Assembly (NCBI GenBank): GCA_036768485.1
Contig: JAVLUZ010000150.1
Coordinates: 3,702,218 to 3,766,217, forward strand
Origin: Mermis nigrescens
Lineage: Eukaryota; Nematoda; Enoplea; Mermithida; Mermithidae
DNA length: 64,000 nucleotides
Direction of reading: 5' to 3'
Shown here: in pieces, positions 10,811-24,110 of the stretch
How the letters are laid out: the number at the start of each line of letters is the position of its first letter
Position numbering within the stretch: position 1 is the stretch's first letter
Notes under the pieces: generated by a model
What the model was told of the DNA's origin: nothing
What the model saw: the letters and a program-made list of their open reading frames with translations, nothing else
The model's database searches: none
Program-made: the position numbers and the translations under genes

Positions 10811-13740
10811 GATATTATCTCCTACATGTTTGGATATGATTTGGATATGACTTTAAAAACAGAAGTCAACGAATGATTTCGAAATTTGCTAAAAAACCTT
10901 CAAAATTGGAATAGGAAATACCTGCATCTTCCTTCTAATTTTGCTCTTAAGGATAACTTCCTCGATCAGTCCACACATTTATTGAGTTTTACGTGCGCTT
11001 AACTCAAGATTCAGTCAGCAAAATCAATAACGCTAGAATTCATCACATATAAAAATATGTACACAGAAACGAAGAATTCATGTCGATTTCTCCTTTACAG
11101 AAATAAATAATTTCTATTCGGCGGATTGTTGGGATATATTATTTTTAACCACAATTTCGGGATGATGTTTCGTTAAAGTAACAAATCATATTAAAGCTGA
11201 TTTTTTATCGTCACCTCTAAGATTAAAAATTGCATATTCAACTTGAATTTTGCAAAATTTGTGATTCATTGACTTTCCTAACCGCTAATCATCATTTTTG
11301 CCATTTCGTTGCTCAATTAATGCATTTGAATTATATTTTTCAATGCCAATTGAACACGCAAGCTTATCATTTTTATTTATCAACGTTTATTTTTTATTTT
11401 AAACCTTTTCTTTCAGTTTATTGAATTGGACAGGATGCGTTCCGAAAATACATAAGATTTATCACATTTGTTGATATGTAGTTTAAGGGCGCTTTTTAAC
11501 TTTCGCGTCTTCATTTGCATGATACATTGAAGGAACATTTAGAAGAAAGAAACAATTTAGTTCTTCGTATTTTTTGCTTTTGATTTTTGCCAATATAAGG
11601 CTTATCGAAAATACCAATGTGGCTTTTGTCGCGTTATTTCATTATTTTTTATGAAGTAAGCTTAGATTACGAGGCGCAGAACAAGCGTTTAGGCCGTGGA
11701 ACAATCAATCTAGATTTATGTCGTAGATTAGTTTACGTTAAAACGGCTGAGAGAGTCACTGGGGATAAATTTACCAAAATGTTGCATTCTTGTAGTTGCA
11801 AATCTACAGTAACCATAGATACGTGCAAAATCTGTCTCACTGATGCTAAGGTGATCGATCGCTGACAATGGGTTTCAGTGCTTTGCCTGGAATTTGCTAG
11901 ATAAATTATTTAATCAGATGAAACCACATGAAATCTTCGCGATAAGTGCACGTAATTCATTAAATATTTGTGATGCATAACTCCCTATTGAAGCACAAAA
12001 ATTAGGTCTCATCAAGAATGCCTACTGATTTTGAAAAATGTAAAATCGATCTTTTGAATTTTTATGCGAATAGTTTATTTTATTTAAAATTGTTATCGAC
12101 AATGAACTGATGGAGATAGTTTACGAAATTCAGCCAAACTATCAAAAGCTAATACACTGAACTACTGTTTCTACAACGAAGCTGATTTTTTTAGACAGAT
12201 AGCCCAATGTTATGTAAGTGGATAAGTCAATTAATGATTTAATTTTCAATTGATTATGCAATAAATAAAGTGTACATTCTGTGAGGTGAAAAATTGGAGC
12301 GCCAACTGACTTCAGGTCAAATTTGATCTGTTGCTTTTGATCTGCAGGGCATTTCATTCGATTCGGTTTCTTTGTTTTTGATCATTACATGTCATGCCAT
12401 GTGAACCTTCGACTTCATTTAGAATTTAACAACTTTCGTTCCATTTCAGGTGAAAGATTTTTTCAATAGATAGATCTTCTCGTTCATTTAGAGAGTGTCA
12501 TCGTAATCTCTATTTATATTATCATTTCGTATCTTTTTGTCTCGCATTTTCTCCAATTATTGATGAGTAAATTTCTTCGATATCTTTTACTCCAGTTTGA
12601 TTTCTGCGTTTGAAAAATGATAATTTTATATGAGCTGCCTCTTATTGCACACCGAAATTCAATTTAAATATTTGCTTTCTAAAATTAAAATTATATTCTG
12701 TGCATGCAGCTAATTCGACCTTATTTGAGCGAGCTGATAAATTTGGCATTTGGACGCTGATACCTTGACAGGTATCATATTAGGCTACTCTTGCTTGCAT
12801 TCTTCTATTTAAAAACTTTATTGGCATTATTTAAGCGGTCTCATTTTGTCGATAAATTCCGGGAAATAGATATTATTATCACAATTCCCACTTTTTAGCT
12901 TTTTGGCCGTCGTTTATTTGCATCAGATTTTGCGCGTTTCCCGCAGAACGTGGTCATTCTAGTCGCATTAACCCGGTCTAAGGGGTCAGCCAGCCGTAAA
13001 AAATTTTCTCACACTGTAGTAGTTTCGAAGGTTAGCATTAATGTCAGAGTAGGGTAATACTACCTTAATAGATCGTTTCTGGTCGATTTCAGATTTGGTG
13101 CAAAATGTAGCATAACCATTCAACATTGAAATGCACTATTTTTTCTTAAGTTTTCGGGGGCTCGTCCCCGGATTCTGCATGGGGTGGGGCGCTTGAGTGC
13201 CGATCCAGACTCCAGAGCTGTCGAAGCAAGGGTGTTAAGGCGCTTCACTCTCACCGTGAATGCGTTTTCGCACTCAAATTTCCCTTAAAAGTACACCTAA
13301 CAACTTCAAAATGCACCTTTGAATTTGAAATCATGCTTTTAATTGACCATTATATTGACGCAGTGCGCTTTCAGTCAAAAATTTAAAACAATTAAAATAA
13401 AAAATTATCCCTTTCTTTTACCTCTCCTAAAATAAAATCTAGAGTGCGCGCGCCTAATCTAGCCGAGATTTATTTAATGGAATTGGAAGCAACCGTCGTT
13501 GACGTAAGATAATTGAGAAGAGAGAAGATAAAAATGGCATTTATTTTTAATAGTTTTTGACCAGCTTCTAAGTAAAAAGTTTATAATTTTGCCTGCGCTC
13601 CGCTCCGCATTGCAGTACTGCTAGAATGCTCATTAAAGACTTACCGTATTCTTAACACTCCTTAGTTTTTCTGACAAGAATTCTACTTATTTTTGCCGCT
13701 TTGCGCTTGATCCTTCTTCTTCTCAGTCTATTACTCGTAT
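10811..13740. other. PDE3 intron 1, unannotated part
   Basis: AT-rich intronic sequence. An 82-codon open frame at 11617-11865 shows no recognisable domain or splice context. A G-rich tract near 13155-13200 resembles a repeat terminus. Nothing else is supported. Confidence 0.4.
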
Positions 13741-13749
13741 TTTGACACA

Positions 13750-14012
13750 CGTGACCACACGAGGGCGTGGATGGGTTTTAGGGGGTATGCAACCCCAGAA
13801 GGCTGAATACTCCCCGGAAACCAAAATACACCACCCCCCAGAATTCAACTTTTGATTTTTGTTGTTGTTTTTCGCAATTTTTCGATGCCAATGGATAGTG
13901 CTCGATGAGAAACGTTAACAAATGGTGTTTCTTTTCACCATAGCACCATTTTTAAGACTTAATTAGACCTTTGAACAATTTTGCACCCCCCCAGAATTTT
14001 AGTGTGCATGTG
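13750..14012 (+). repeat. Dispersed repeat family A, copy 5
   Basis: Nearly complete copy with the 'caatggatagtgctcgatga' core. Its last bases are diverged. Confidence 0.75.
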
Positions 14013-14247
14013 GCCTATTAAAAATCAAAGAAACTTTTCATAAAAAATTAGATTTTTTGCTTTCAATGGACATGAGCATGGTTGAAATCGTCAAATAATG
14101 CTATGAGTTAAGAGTTATGTGCTATCAATATTAATATCTATCTATCTATTAGTGAGCTATCAATCAGGTCACCTATTTCGGAACCGCCCTCCCCTGTAAA
14201 GTCCTCTGCGTACGCCCCTGCACACGTGTATGTAGAATAAAGGTTAC

Positions 14248-14412
14248 GATCACAGATGGGCGTGGAGGGAGGGGGCTGTGGGATTTGTACCCCACCCCCA
14301 GAAGTTGGAATACCCCCGCACGTTACTGTAAACCCCCAGAAATCTATTTATAGTAACATTTTTGGCGATTCACTCCATCCTGACCCCCAAAATTTTGGTG
14401 CTGCCCATGAAT
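14248..14412 (+). repeat. Dispersed repeat family A, copy 6 (internally deleted)
   Basis: It has the 'cacagatgggcgtggaggg' start and the 'ggtgctgcccatgaatgg' end but lacks the central core, as a deletion derivative would. Confidence 0.6.
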
Positions 14413-15890
14413 GGTTACGATTCTCAATCGGCAAAGTCTACAAATTCGTATCTACTTGAATAGAAAACAAAGTGAGAAAAGTTCGAAAAAGTGAAGAAGA
14501 TGAAAGTCAAACTTTTGCATATATTACTAGAAATTAACGATTAATCGTGTATACCTAGTTAAATGTTCTTTTACCGATTCTTCTGAGTTATTTTAGATTA
14601 ACGAAGCTTAGGGAAATTATGCTCTTTGCTCTAAGTGATTCTCTTCAGGCTAGCCGCACAGTGCTTATTAGGTAAACAAGCATTGCCGAATGCAAAACGC
14701 AATCAGCGAAAAATCTCTATTCGATTTCGCTTGAGAAAATAATCAATTATGTACGTCGTTTTTGCAGGTTTTTTCCAGAGAAACTGCAGCTTCTCACTGT
14801 TTCACATTGTCAATCACACGGGCATTATATTACTTTATACTAGAAAACGTGACCTAATTCTATTGCCACATTACTTCTGTGTAGCACATATATTTATGCA
14901 TGAAAGCTCTTGTTTATCATGTTTTTTTATTTGTTCAATTTTTATCCGCATCGTTTTCCAATTTCGCACCCTTATTTTTTTATCAGCTGTCATGGGCTGA
15001 CTATATCATTATAAGGTTTTCTACACAACAGCACCGAATCTTTCCTCGCCAAATGCCTCTTCATTAAGTCTATCTATTGTGATTCTGTTGATATAGCTTG
15101 ATCAAAATTCTACAACAGCGTCAATTAACGTGGCGTGACTTAATTAACGACGTGTTCTTCGACGTCGGAGAAAATAACGCCGGAATTTTAGAGAAAAAAA
15201 CGGTCGATAAGCTAAGCAAGATAATAACTTCTAGACCATCACGTACGCTTTTTTGATTAAACCGACTACAAAAATCGAAATTGAAAAAAATGTACAGATC
15301 GCATTTTTGGTTCATTGATTCGAGCCATGGCTAGCTTGAAACGGTACCTAAAATTTTGTGCACAAGCTTGCGGCTTGACTTGTAAATTGAGTTGTGTTTA
15401 TTGCAATAAGCAAGTATGAGAGCGTAATGATGATTGGAGCAGAATTATCATAAATAGTAAAAAATAAAGCTCATAAAACAGCTGTTAGGTTCAAATTTAA
15501 ATTCTCCAGAAAGCAAAAAAATACCAGCAGACCTTTAATATTTCATTTTGAAAGATTTTTTCGTTTTTTGGCGGTTTTGCCGATTGATTGAGCTTGATGA
15601 GAAACTTTACCAGAATTTGCTTGCTCGCAACTCCTTTTTCCGCTTTTTTAACAAAGTAAATTCAGACCATAGACCCCCAGATTTTATATTTACCCACGTA
15701 AGTATCTTCGTAATTTGACGTTCAGGCGCACTTAAGACGCATTAATGCGCGACGTTTTTCATTCTTAATTTGAAAAAGTCAACTTGATGGAAGCTTTTTT
15801 AAAAGATGTATCGACAGCGATGAAGATAAACAAGTAAAACCATTTTGTCAATTTTATCATAGATGGCGTGTTAGCACGTACCTATAATAT
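14413..15890. other. PDE3 intron 1, nothing recognised
   Basis: No exon, RNA or named repeat found by eye. Confidence 0.4.
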
Positions 15891-15893
15891 ACT

Positions 15894-16163
15894 TGGGTAC
15901 CATAGGTGAGCAGCACCAAAATTGGGGGGTGGCAAGGTTTTCCAAAGGTCAAAAAATGGTCTTAAAAATGGTGGTATGGCGAAAACAACACCATTTTTCA
16001 ACGTTTCTCATCGAGCACTGTCTATTTGCATCAAAAATTGCGAAAAAAACAAACAAATTTCAAAAATTGAATTCTGGGGGTGTTTTGGTTTCTGAGGGGT
16101 ATTCGGCCTTCCGGGGGTGTATCCCCTCAAACCCCCCACCCCACTCCTATGTGTTGGGTACCC
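15894..16163 (-). repeat. Dispersed repeat family A, copy 7
   Basis: Complete reverse-orientation copy, beginning 'ggtaccataggtgagcagca' and ending in the G-rich terminus. It carries a 93-codon open frame, which is a property of the repeat and not a host gene. Confidence 0.8.
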
Positions 16164-16489
16164 CCAGCGTATGAGCCCCTTACAGCTAACGGGACACGTC
16201 TGGGAGGTGCGGTTTTTTTAAAAGATATATTTATAAGAATTCGCTGCCCGGATTTTTTTGTTTTACTTTACACTCTCTACATGGTCACGAATAAGTACTT
16301 AAATTTTTTTACATCAACTGGGTCTATCCCTACAGTGAGACAAACGTCAATTTAAATTTTTTTTCAATGATGCTGCCTGTGAATAGCCTAGTTTAATCAT
16401 TTGATGTGATCTAATGTATTTAAATTGTAGAGCATGAATTCCTCTAAAAAGGGTTTTCGTTTTTTGTAATTCGCGTTAGGTCATGATCT

Positions 16490-17110
16490 ACAGTAAGCTA
16501 AGTGTAAAGAGTGGGGTTGAAAAAACACGTTTTTGTCGGTCTTTTGACTGCCCTCTTCTCCGGTTATAAGTCGCCTTCTAAAAATTATAGTTAGAATAAA
16601 ATAGATTTTATAGGCTATCCGCAGAATTTGACCGCGTTTAAACCCAATATGGAGTTAGTAATAGGGGTTTAAAGTTTACTCTCTAAGGTGGATGAACAAA
16701 TGCGTTTTTACCTCTTTTTCATGTCTGCCAGCTTTGCCGGTGATGAATCGGGACGTTCAAAGTATAATAAAAATAAAGTGCGTCTTATGGGTTACACGTC
16801 ACACTTGGACGCGTCTCTTAAAACTTAAAATAGAGACAGAGCTGGAGGTGTAAAATTTAACTCCGGGGTGAAAAAGCACGTTTTTGCCTATTCTTTGTCT
16901 GTCAACTACTCCGGTTATGAAATGAATAGTGCTAAATATTTTAAAAATAAGGCTTATGTCAAGGTTACACATCGCACTTGGCCGCGTTTTTACACTCAAT
17001 GCTGAGTTATTCTTGAGGGGGGAATTCCATCCAACTTTAGGCTGAAAAAAGACGTTTTTGGTAGGTTTTTGTCTGTCAACTTCTCCGGTTATGAGTCTGG
17101 ACATGATCTC
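16490..17110. repeat. Tandem array, about 175-bp period, four diverged copies
   Basis: The landmark 'gaaaaa..acgtttttg' recurs near 16527, 16701, 16878 and 17051, a spacing of 173-177 bp. Each is followed by 'tctgtcaac' or a similar stretch and 'tccggttatga'. This is a small satellite-like array or the internal repeats of an element. Confidence 0.7.
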
Positions 17111-17209
17111 ATGTCTAAAAATGTACCAGAAATCAAACGTGGTACGATAGTTGGGCGCGTTTGTTTACACTCAGCAGTGGTTTAAAGTGGTATTTATCTA
17201 ATATTTATT

Positions 17210-17650
17210 ACTCTTCAGGTCATTGTGGAGACTTAATTTTTCATGAATGTTGATCGTAATATCAGAGCAATGTTAGAATTACGAATTCGACTAAAATCTA
17301 CTTCACGATCGGTGGTTGTGTAAAGTTTACTCTGCAAACTAGCTTTAGTTCTAGAGTCATACGGGAGCTTGATTTTTTCAGAACTACAAATTTATTTTAC
17401 TTCCAGAGCGTTGCAAAAGGTGAATTTTTTCTAAAATATATTCTATAAGATTAGGATTACGAATCTGACTGTTTATTTTCTTTACACCTAACAGTTGTGT
17501 AAAGTTTACACTGAAAATTAACTTTAGTTTCAGAGCATTACAAAAGCTTAATTTTTTTACAAAATGTTCCACGTAACGTCAGGATTACGAATATGAGTGT
17601 AAGTGTTCTTCATACCAGTAGTTGCGTAAAGCTTACACTGAAAATAATCG
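17210..17650. repeat. Second tandem array, about 130-170-bp period
   Basis: The segment 'gttg(t/c)gtaaag(t/c)ttac' recurs near 17325, 17495 and 17623, with 'ggattacgaat' landmarks between. The unit differs from the preceding array, although both contain 'gtaaagtttac' motifs. Confidence 0.55.
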
Positions 17651-17819
17651 ATCTGTTTAAATAAGGTAAGGTTGTCTTGTTTAAAAAAGAATGCTGATGT
17701 TCAGAACAATATTGTTTCCCGCGTTCTTGAACTTCTGTCATTATTGTGGCTTGTCAAAGTACGTGTTTACTGCCTGATTTAATTGATTTACTAAAATCAT
17801 TATAATCAAAAGTAGAGTA

Positions 17820-18351
17820 CTAGCAAAGAAAAATGCTCCGATGGAACAAAAAAAGACGAATATACTTGGGATAAAGGATTACTAAGGATGTAAAAAGAGG
17901 GCACCAGGAAAAATCTACCTATGTTCTTATATGCCTAAAGTCACAAAATATGTTAAACATCAGACTTCCTCTAAGCAACGCAAAAAATCGAAGTATATGC
18001 CTCAATCGCTTAGTGCATACAATCGTTGCGGGCATGCAAGTGTACCTACATGTAGCCTGCTTCACGTAAAAAGTCGCTTCTAATTTATTCCACCTACCTT
18101 CCCACAGTTACTGCGTAGCTAACCTGCTGCTTTTTCAATCGTTTTTTGGTTCAGTAGTTTATTTCAATCTGCAGGCCGCAGAATATACTTTTTAGCGTTG
18201 CATAGAGACAGGCTGATTTTTAACATATGTTGCGACTTTAGGCATATACATAGGTAGCATTTTCATAGTCCCCTCCTTTTACATCCTTAATAATCCCTAA
18301 TCTCAAGTATATTCGTCTGTTTTGTTTTATCGGAGCATTTTTCTCTGCTAG
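17820..18351. mobile_element. Long-TIR MITE, copy 1
   Basis: The left end CTAGCAAAGAAAAATGCTCC is matched in inverse at the right end (CGGAGCATTTTTCTCTGCTAG). The inverted identity continues well inward through 'acttgggataaaggattact'. A TA precedes the left end; the right flank reads TT. The interior contains a second palindromic pair around 'gcaacgcaaaaaatcgaagtat'. A related copy lies at 41012-41799. There is no transposase. Confidence 0.8.
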
Positions 18352-20893
18352 TTATACTGCTATTTATAGGCGAAATCTTCTCAGACATTTTTTTAGCTTT
18401 TAAATATTTGCTTTGGAAAAAATCACCCAAGAATATGCTTCACGTCTTTGTTCGTTACATACGTTGGAATAAAATGTCTCTTGCTTTCGTAGATTTATTT
18501 AGTCCAACCAGTTTTCCGTGTCGCTTCTTGGCACGAAAATCAATCAAAGATCAACATAAATGAACTATTGATATCTATATATCACGAGACGCACTCGAAA
18601 ATCTTACTGTTTGCACACTAAACTAAGCTTGCTCGTGGATCAACTGAAACTCGGCCGTTTGTTGCCTTATCTTTTCTATGCAGTTTCTCCATCGCAATTT
18701 GTTTATTCTATTAATGAAGCCACGGAAATAATGCAAAAAACCGTCTTTAAAATTTTACGTAATTAAATGCTATGTTGAAAAATGCTTTATGTTTTCGAAT
18801 TTTGGAAGTTTTAGGCCTTTAAATTACTTTTTACGTTTTAATATTATGTAATTCGAAAAAACAAAGACTTCTAGGATTTTTCTTTACAAATTTTATTACA
18901 AAAAAGTTCAAATCACACTTAATTTTATTCATGTTTATAAACGCTCGATATTTCGGATAACGTAAGCATTGATCGATCAATCAATCAATCTATCAATCAT
19001 CAATCAAGTGCAAGTTTTAATTCATAAAATGTGAGAAAACAAATGTTTTGATTCACTGTCTCAAACGCTAATAATATTCTCAATTAGGCTCTGTAATCAT
19101 CAGAAAATCAGCGAAACAAAGAAAGAAGAAGGCTTTCACGTTGGGGTGATTTAGACAATATTTGTCTTGTCACCTGTTAATGCCGTAGCGAAAAAAGCGA
19201 TTTTTTCCAAAAGAAAAACAAGTGTTGTGTTCAAACGTACCTAACAGACGTTAGGTTTCAGGGAACCTACCTAGAACAACAGAAGGGTAGGAGGGAAAAA
19301 TTTTCAAGGAAGTAAGGCAAAAGTCAGTTCAAAACTGACGAAAATCAGCTTAGAAATGCGTAAATTCATCTACAAACTGAATTAAGTAGTTTTTTGTGTC
19401 ATTTTAACATCTTTATCGCTATTTTTAGTTGTTCTAGGTCCAAAGAATTGTTTAGTTGACCCCCAGACCGAGCTTGCTCTTCCAAATTTTAATCGTTACT
19501 TATGGTCGTTCTAGGTCCATAGAAATCTTTAGCTGATCCCCTGACCGAGCTTACTATATTCGAAACCGGCTCAGTTGTCCACTTGTTTAGACTCGTAAAT
19601 TTAGTGCACTTCTGCCTCGAGAGTTTCCCTAATTCTGCAATGCGCACACTTTGGCATTCATTGTAAGCACTTCGTGTAACGACTTATAAATACATTCCTG
19701 CTAGAAGAAATGGCGGCAAAATTGAAAAATTGCAAAAAATATGAAAAAGTTTCTTTTATTTTATGCAGATTATTGGGTTAAAGAGCATTAGTCTCTATTC
19801 CGCAACTAGTAGGATTAAGTAATTAAATGAGATCAAAATGAGTATTGTTAGTGATATTCTTTGCCTTCAAAATTTTTCCATCATGATATGATTAAGGAAA
19901 TGCAATGCTTGCATAAAAAGAGTGAGCTAATGATAAATTGTTTTCATCTCATGACATCATTATTTTAAAGATCGAAATGAAAAACTTAGTGTGTTAGACA
20001 ACAAGAGAAACTTGATCCTGTTTTATATTCAGTATACGTACTTGTTCTAACTAAATCATTATAAATTATAATGTCAGATTGCGTAGTTCCGTTTCCATTC
20101 ACTTAATCATAACATGAGCTCTCCTCTGTTCGATAAAAGTTTTCGATTTAATACTAAACCTCTACGCCTAACTGTCGATGAGGTAATAATGCAAACTCAA
20201 TCAATAAATATTACGAATTCATCTGTTTAGAAAATAGATGGGATGTCTGCAATTTAAAATTATTTATTTTTCCAACTTACACTAATTTAAACTCTTTCGA
20301 TTTGTCTTCACATTGTCTTTGAAAACTTTACTATCATATTCCGAGTTTTTTTACGATTTTCGATCTTATAATGAGGCTTTCTGCGTAAACAAGTCTGGTA
20401 TAATTTTTGATAATGTTTCCCTTTTTTGATCTTACTAAATCAAAAAATACGCTATCGCTATGCTCTAGACCATAACGTTATATTAAAAGTTACCAGCAAA
20501 TTTTGTTTAAATGCAACATCCTCATTCGACTTGTTCTTCCGTCTGAGCAGCCTAATTTTATCATTTCTAATCCTCCGTTCGGTTAAGTCCTGATTTAAGC
20601 TTGCTTCGGTAAGTAATAATTAGTTATTAATGTATGTGAAGGTACTGAACTGTCAATAAGCATAGAAGGTTGAATAAGCACCTTAAGAAAAAGCAATATT
20701 TTTGTTTTCATACACATAGAAATTCAATATTTTTCTTGCAATGTTCATATTTGAACAGTCAAGTATTGCTAATTTTGCTTTTAAAAAGTGAAAAGCTAGA
20801 AAAATAGAACACTCGTGTTATGAGATACTAACTTTATTAAGTTAGACATAAGAATCACATTTTATCTTTTTTAGAAATAATCCATTTTTCTAG
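18352..20893. other. PDE3 intron 1, 3' part
   Basis: AT-rich sequence with a short ATCA-type microsatellite (about 18970-19012). Two similar lines near 19430-19560 ('gttctaggtcca(a/t)agaa' and 'accgagctta/gct') form a short local direct repeat. No exon recognised. Confidence 0.4.
18970..19012. repeat. ATCA-type microsatellite
   Basis: Short run of imperfect ATCA and GATC units. Confidence 0.8.
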
Positions 20894-21094
20894 ACAAATG
20901 TTCAAGAAGCAAGAGGCATCGCGGCTGAACTACTTTTGCGTAAGGACTTGCCACCCAAGGTCACATCCGCCTTGAAATACGTTACTGCGCTCTTGAACCC
21001 AATTATTTCTTCGCCTAGCTTGAGCGACCTTTCCACCGACTTAGCTGCCATGACTGGCACGCCTTTTATCGGTGAATCGGTTTCTCTGACGCCC
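20894..21094 (+). CDS. PDE3: PDE3 exon 2
   Basis: 67 codons between acceptor TTTTTCTAG and donor GTAAGT, phase 0 at both ends. The encoded VQEARGIAAELL and LPPKVTSAL segments match the NEAR.. and LPPQVxSxL segment that follows the RRxSLP site in PDE3 proteins. The remainder is Ser/Thr-rich and probably flexible. Confidence 0.9.
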
Positions 21095-22175
21095 GTAAGT
21101 TATACACGAATATAAAATGTTTAGTAGTGGAATAAAATGTACCAAAAATCAGTGAGTAAAGGGTATGTACGGGAATAAAAATAAGAAAAATATATAGAGG
21201 AACCGTAGGCTTAATTTCGTTATAAATGACGTATTTCGTTGCATTCTCTGTGTGGTCAGAAATCAGCTACTTAATGGAACGTTTCAGTTCATAAATTAAA
21301 ATTTACTTATCAAATGAAACTAATACGATATTTTAATAGTTTAATTTTGGAATCTCGATGCCCCAAAGGAATCGTGATACGTGAAAGTTACACAATCTGT
21401 TACAATTTATGATACCAAAGATAGCAGCTGGCGAAATCTTTTTCTCGTTTTATAGATTTTTTCTTTATTCAAAAAACGGTGTAATGTCGTTTACGGGCAA
21501 AACAATGGATTAAAAGTGTGTGGAATTAAAGTGCAACTTTCTTCATGGTCCTTTCAATCATGCTATATGATTGAAAATCAAAACAATAGCTGAAAAAATT
21601 CATTAGTCATACTAAAGAATTTGATGCAAATAATTATTTCATCGTCATTAATTATAATTTCAGGTAAAGAAGTTAGGCTTACAAGTTTTTTTATCAAACA
21701 TGCCCAAGGCAGTAGTCTAAGCCCTTTGTCGAAGTTTTGGTAGAGTTTTGTGATGTGGGAGGATTTAAGACCCCAAGAATCCGACAGACCTCATAAAAAT
21801 CGACGTACCCTCAGAATTGAATGTTTGGCACGCTTTTTCTTGTGATTTCTTTGAACTTTTTCCCATCTAGATATTTCCGAAATTTGTTCACTGCCCTTGT
21901 GTGGCACAGCTGGGCAATACCCATTACCCCAGCTGGTATCCAAGCCCGATTTTTTTAGTTGGTCGCTTAGTCGTAAAAGTGGTTGGTCATAAAGCTAATT
22001 AAAAGTTGTAGACTGGATTTTGAGTGACGGTTCTATGGGAGATCATTAGCGTACATAAATAGCTCATTTGACCATTTGACAGGGTTTTCATATTATCTAA
22101 GTAAGTTTTATTACCAACAACTTACTCCAGCATTATCGTGCATTGCGCATGAAATGTTACTTTTCAAATCATCAG
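21095..22175 (+). other. PDE3 intron 2
   Basis: AT-rich, with a fragment of a diverged dispersed repeat near 21745-21940 ('gaatccgacagacctcat' with a G/C-rich edge). That fragment has related pieces near 27275 and 31925. Confidence 0.5.
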
Positions 22176-22256
22176 GTACAACTGGCAGACCCTCTAGCTG
22201 GCACTGGACCTGCTCTAGCTGGTACCGGGTTGCACCTGGTTACGCCTATTGCCCAG
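22176..22256 (+). CDS. PDE3: PDE3 exon 3
   Basis: 27 codons between acceptor ATCAG and donor GTTTGT, phase 0 at both ends. The peptide is low in complexity, with an internally repeated LAGTG. It has no direct family match and may be alternatively used. It is included because its frame and phase fit both neighbours and its base composition is coding-like. Confidence 0.6.
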
Positions 22257-22873
22257 GTTTGTTGTGTGGTTTGACTATCCATCCTTTATTCTCATTTTGC
22301 ATAATCTGAATCAAAGAATATGAAGCAACAAACAAGACATAAATGTTTCCCATTTGTGTAACATAGCTTATGATTTACTTATTACGCCATCACTTTATGA
22401 ATCACTTTTCTCTGAATGTATCTATTCACATAAAAATGTAAGCCTATTGATTTTAAATGCCACTGAGCTGCCACTTTGAAAAACGAACGTACATGTACAC
22501 AATTGCTTTCATTAGAAGCACTTATTTGTACTAGGAACCGTTGAAAATATCCGCAAATTATCATGAAGATATCTAAGCAGAAATGTAAAACGATATTATG
22601 GATGTTTTAAAGATATCCTAAAAGGTATATTAAAAGTGAATTGTCAATAAATAAACAATGCCGTCCAGAATCAGAAAAATTCGCTAACTTGGAAATTAAA
22701 ATGTGCATTTTGTGGAATAAAAATTATCAAAACCTTTAATTTCATAAAGAACTTCATAAAATAAAAGATCAGCGGTTTTTTGAGATACGCTACATTTAAA
22801 AACTGTACGTTTTTGCATCCAGTGAACTTCGTACTGTCACCAATTCACCTCTAAGTCAATTTGTTATACGCAG
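22257..22873 (+). other. PDE3 intron 3
   Basis: AT-rich intron with no named repeat seen. Confidence 0.55.
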
Positions 22874-22990
22874 GAGGTGGCTAATGCTAGGCGACAGTCT
22901 TTGTATACATGGTCAACGGTCACAAGTGCCTCAGGGCTTCCAGAGCTTGATCCAGAACCTCGGAATACTCGCTCTCTTACAGGCAGGAAA
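22874..22990 (+). CDS. PDE3: PDE3 exon 4
   Basis: 39 codons between acceptor TATACGCAG and donor GTATGC, phase 0 at both ends. It encodes ARRQSLYTWS, a second RRxS basophilic kinase motif, followed by a TSASGLPELDPE stretch. This resembles the phosphorylatable RRSSGTSGLLP region of vertebrate PDE3A in order and position. Regulation by PKA or Akt is inference. Confidence 0.8.
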
Positions 22991-23766
22991 GTATGCGTAT
23001 TACTTGCAATTATAACTCTCGTTGAAGGAATAAAAGAATCTCAATATTTTAGTGCCGAATTGATTAAAAATCTATTTGTATTTTCAGTGGCGTAAACTAC
23101 AAGGTCAGGTCAAATGTTTAACCGGACTAATGCTCTAGCTTCCTTCTCCTTTATGTAAAACTGAAGTAAATAAAAAAATTATTATAAAAAATTAAAATAA
23201 TATTAAAATAAAAATAAAATTAAAATCAAAAAATTGTAAGTTAAAACTAAATATTATGTAAAACTAAAATGAGTAAACTTCATCAACTAGTAAATTATGT
23301 AAGATCAGAACGTAATTTATATATTTCGTTTATTTTTGGCCGATAGTTAATTTAATGATATGGCGCTTAAATAAAGCAAGTATCATAATTTCATGTTTTA
23401 CAAGTCAAAATGCATTTTGCCTCAAAATGCTAAAGTTGTTCATGGATACCAAAATTTCCCGAAATTTGTTTATGCGACTTTGAATTATTTTCATGCAGAT
23501 CGTTATCACGCAATCCCTATCGCCAGAAATGCGTACATGTACATTAATTACATAAGATTTTTTGTACATTTTGATTTTACATGTAAATTAGAAGCAAAAA
23601 AGTCCGGATTTGAAAACGTAGCCTAGCAATAGATATCAAAAATACATTTGTACACAATTGAAATTTTTTCTCGTGATTTGCAGCTTAACATGCTTACGAT
23701 TTCATTAATTTATTCACTTCACATATCAGTCTTTATATTTGAAGTCTAAATTACAATTTTCTCCAG
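22991..23766 (+). other. PDE3 intron 4
   Basis: Very AT-rich. It includes an A/T low-complexity run at about 23165-23245. Confidence 0.6.
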
Positions 23767-23850
23767 CTAACAGATCCTCAAGCATACAAATATGTCTTAC
23801 ACGACAGACAACATAGCGCTGCTAATGACGAAAATGGTTCAATAATAAAG
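23767..23850 (+). CDS. PDE3: PDE3 exon 5
   Basis: 28 codons between acceptor TTTTCTCCAG and donor GTACAA, phase 0 at both ends. A short polar linker before the catalytic domain with no motif of its own. It is supported by the frame and by the 67-bp intron to the next exon. Confidence 0.7.
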
Positions 23851-23917
23851 GTACAAAAGCTGAATTTGAAATCTAGCGATGTTTTTTTTACCGAAACTTG
23901 ATTTATCCAATTTTAAG

Positions 23918-24046
23918 GTTTCCGACGGGACCGTCTTCGATGTAGAAACAATGTGTTCGAAGCCCGAATTGCAGCATTTTTCGTTAGCGTGGGATTTCGA
24001 CATTTTTTCGTATTTTAAAGCATCTCCCGATACCATAATAACGGAG
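23918..24046 (+). CDS. PDE3: PDE3 exon 6 (start of the catalytic domain)
   Basis: 43 codons between acceptor ATTTTAAG and donor GTCTTA, phase 0 at both ends. The LAWDFDIFSYFK stretch is the conserved W-x-F-x-IF segment that opens class I phosphodiesterase catalytic domains. Confidence 0.88.
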
Positions 24047-24110
24047 GTCTTATTCTTTTATCTATCCTTACGAATCTGCGATATTAATTTTAGGTTTATT
24101 TATTTTTTAG

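Noticed and set aside
11617..11865. 82-codon open frame in PDE3 intron 1
   Set aside because: No recognisable domain and no clear splice sites in a fitting phase. The composition is not clearly coding.
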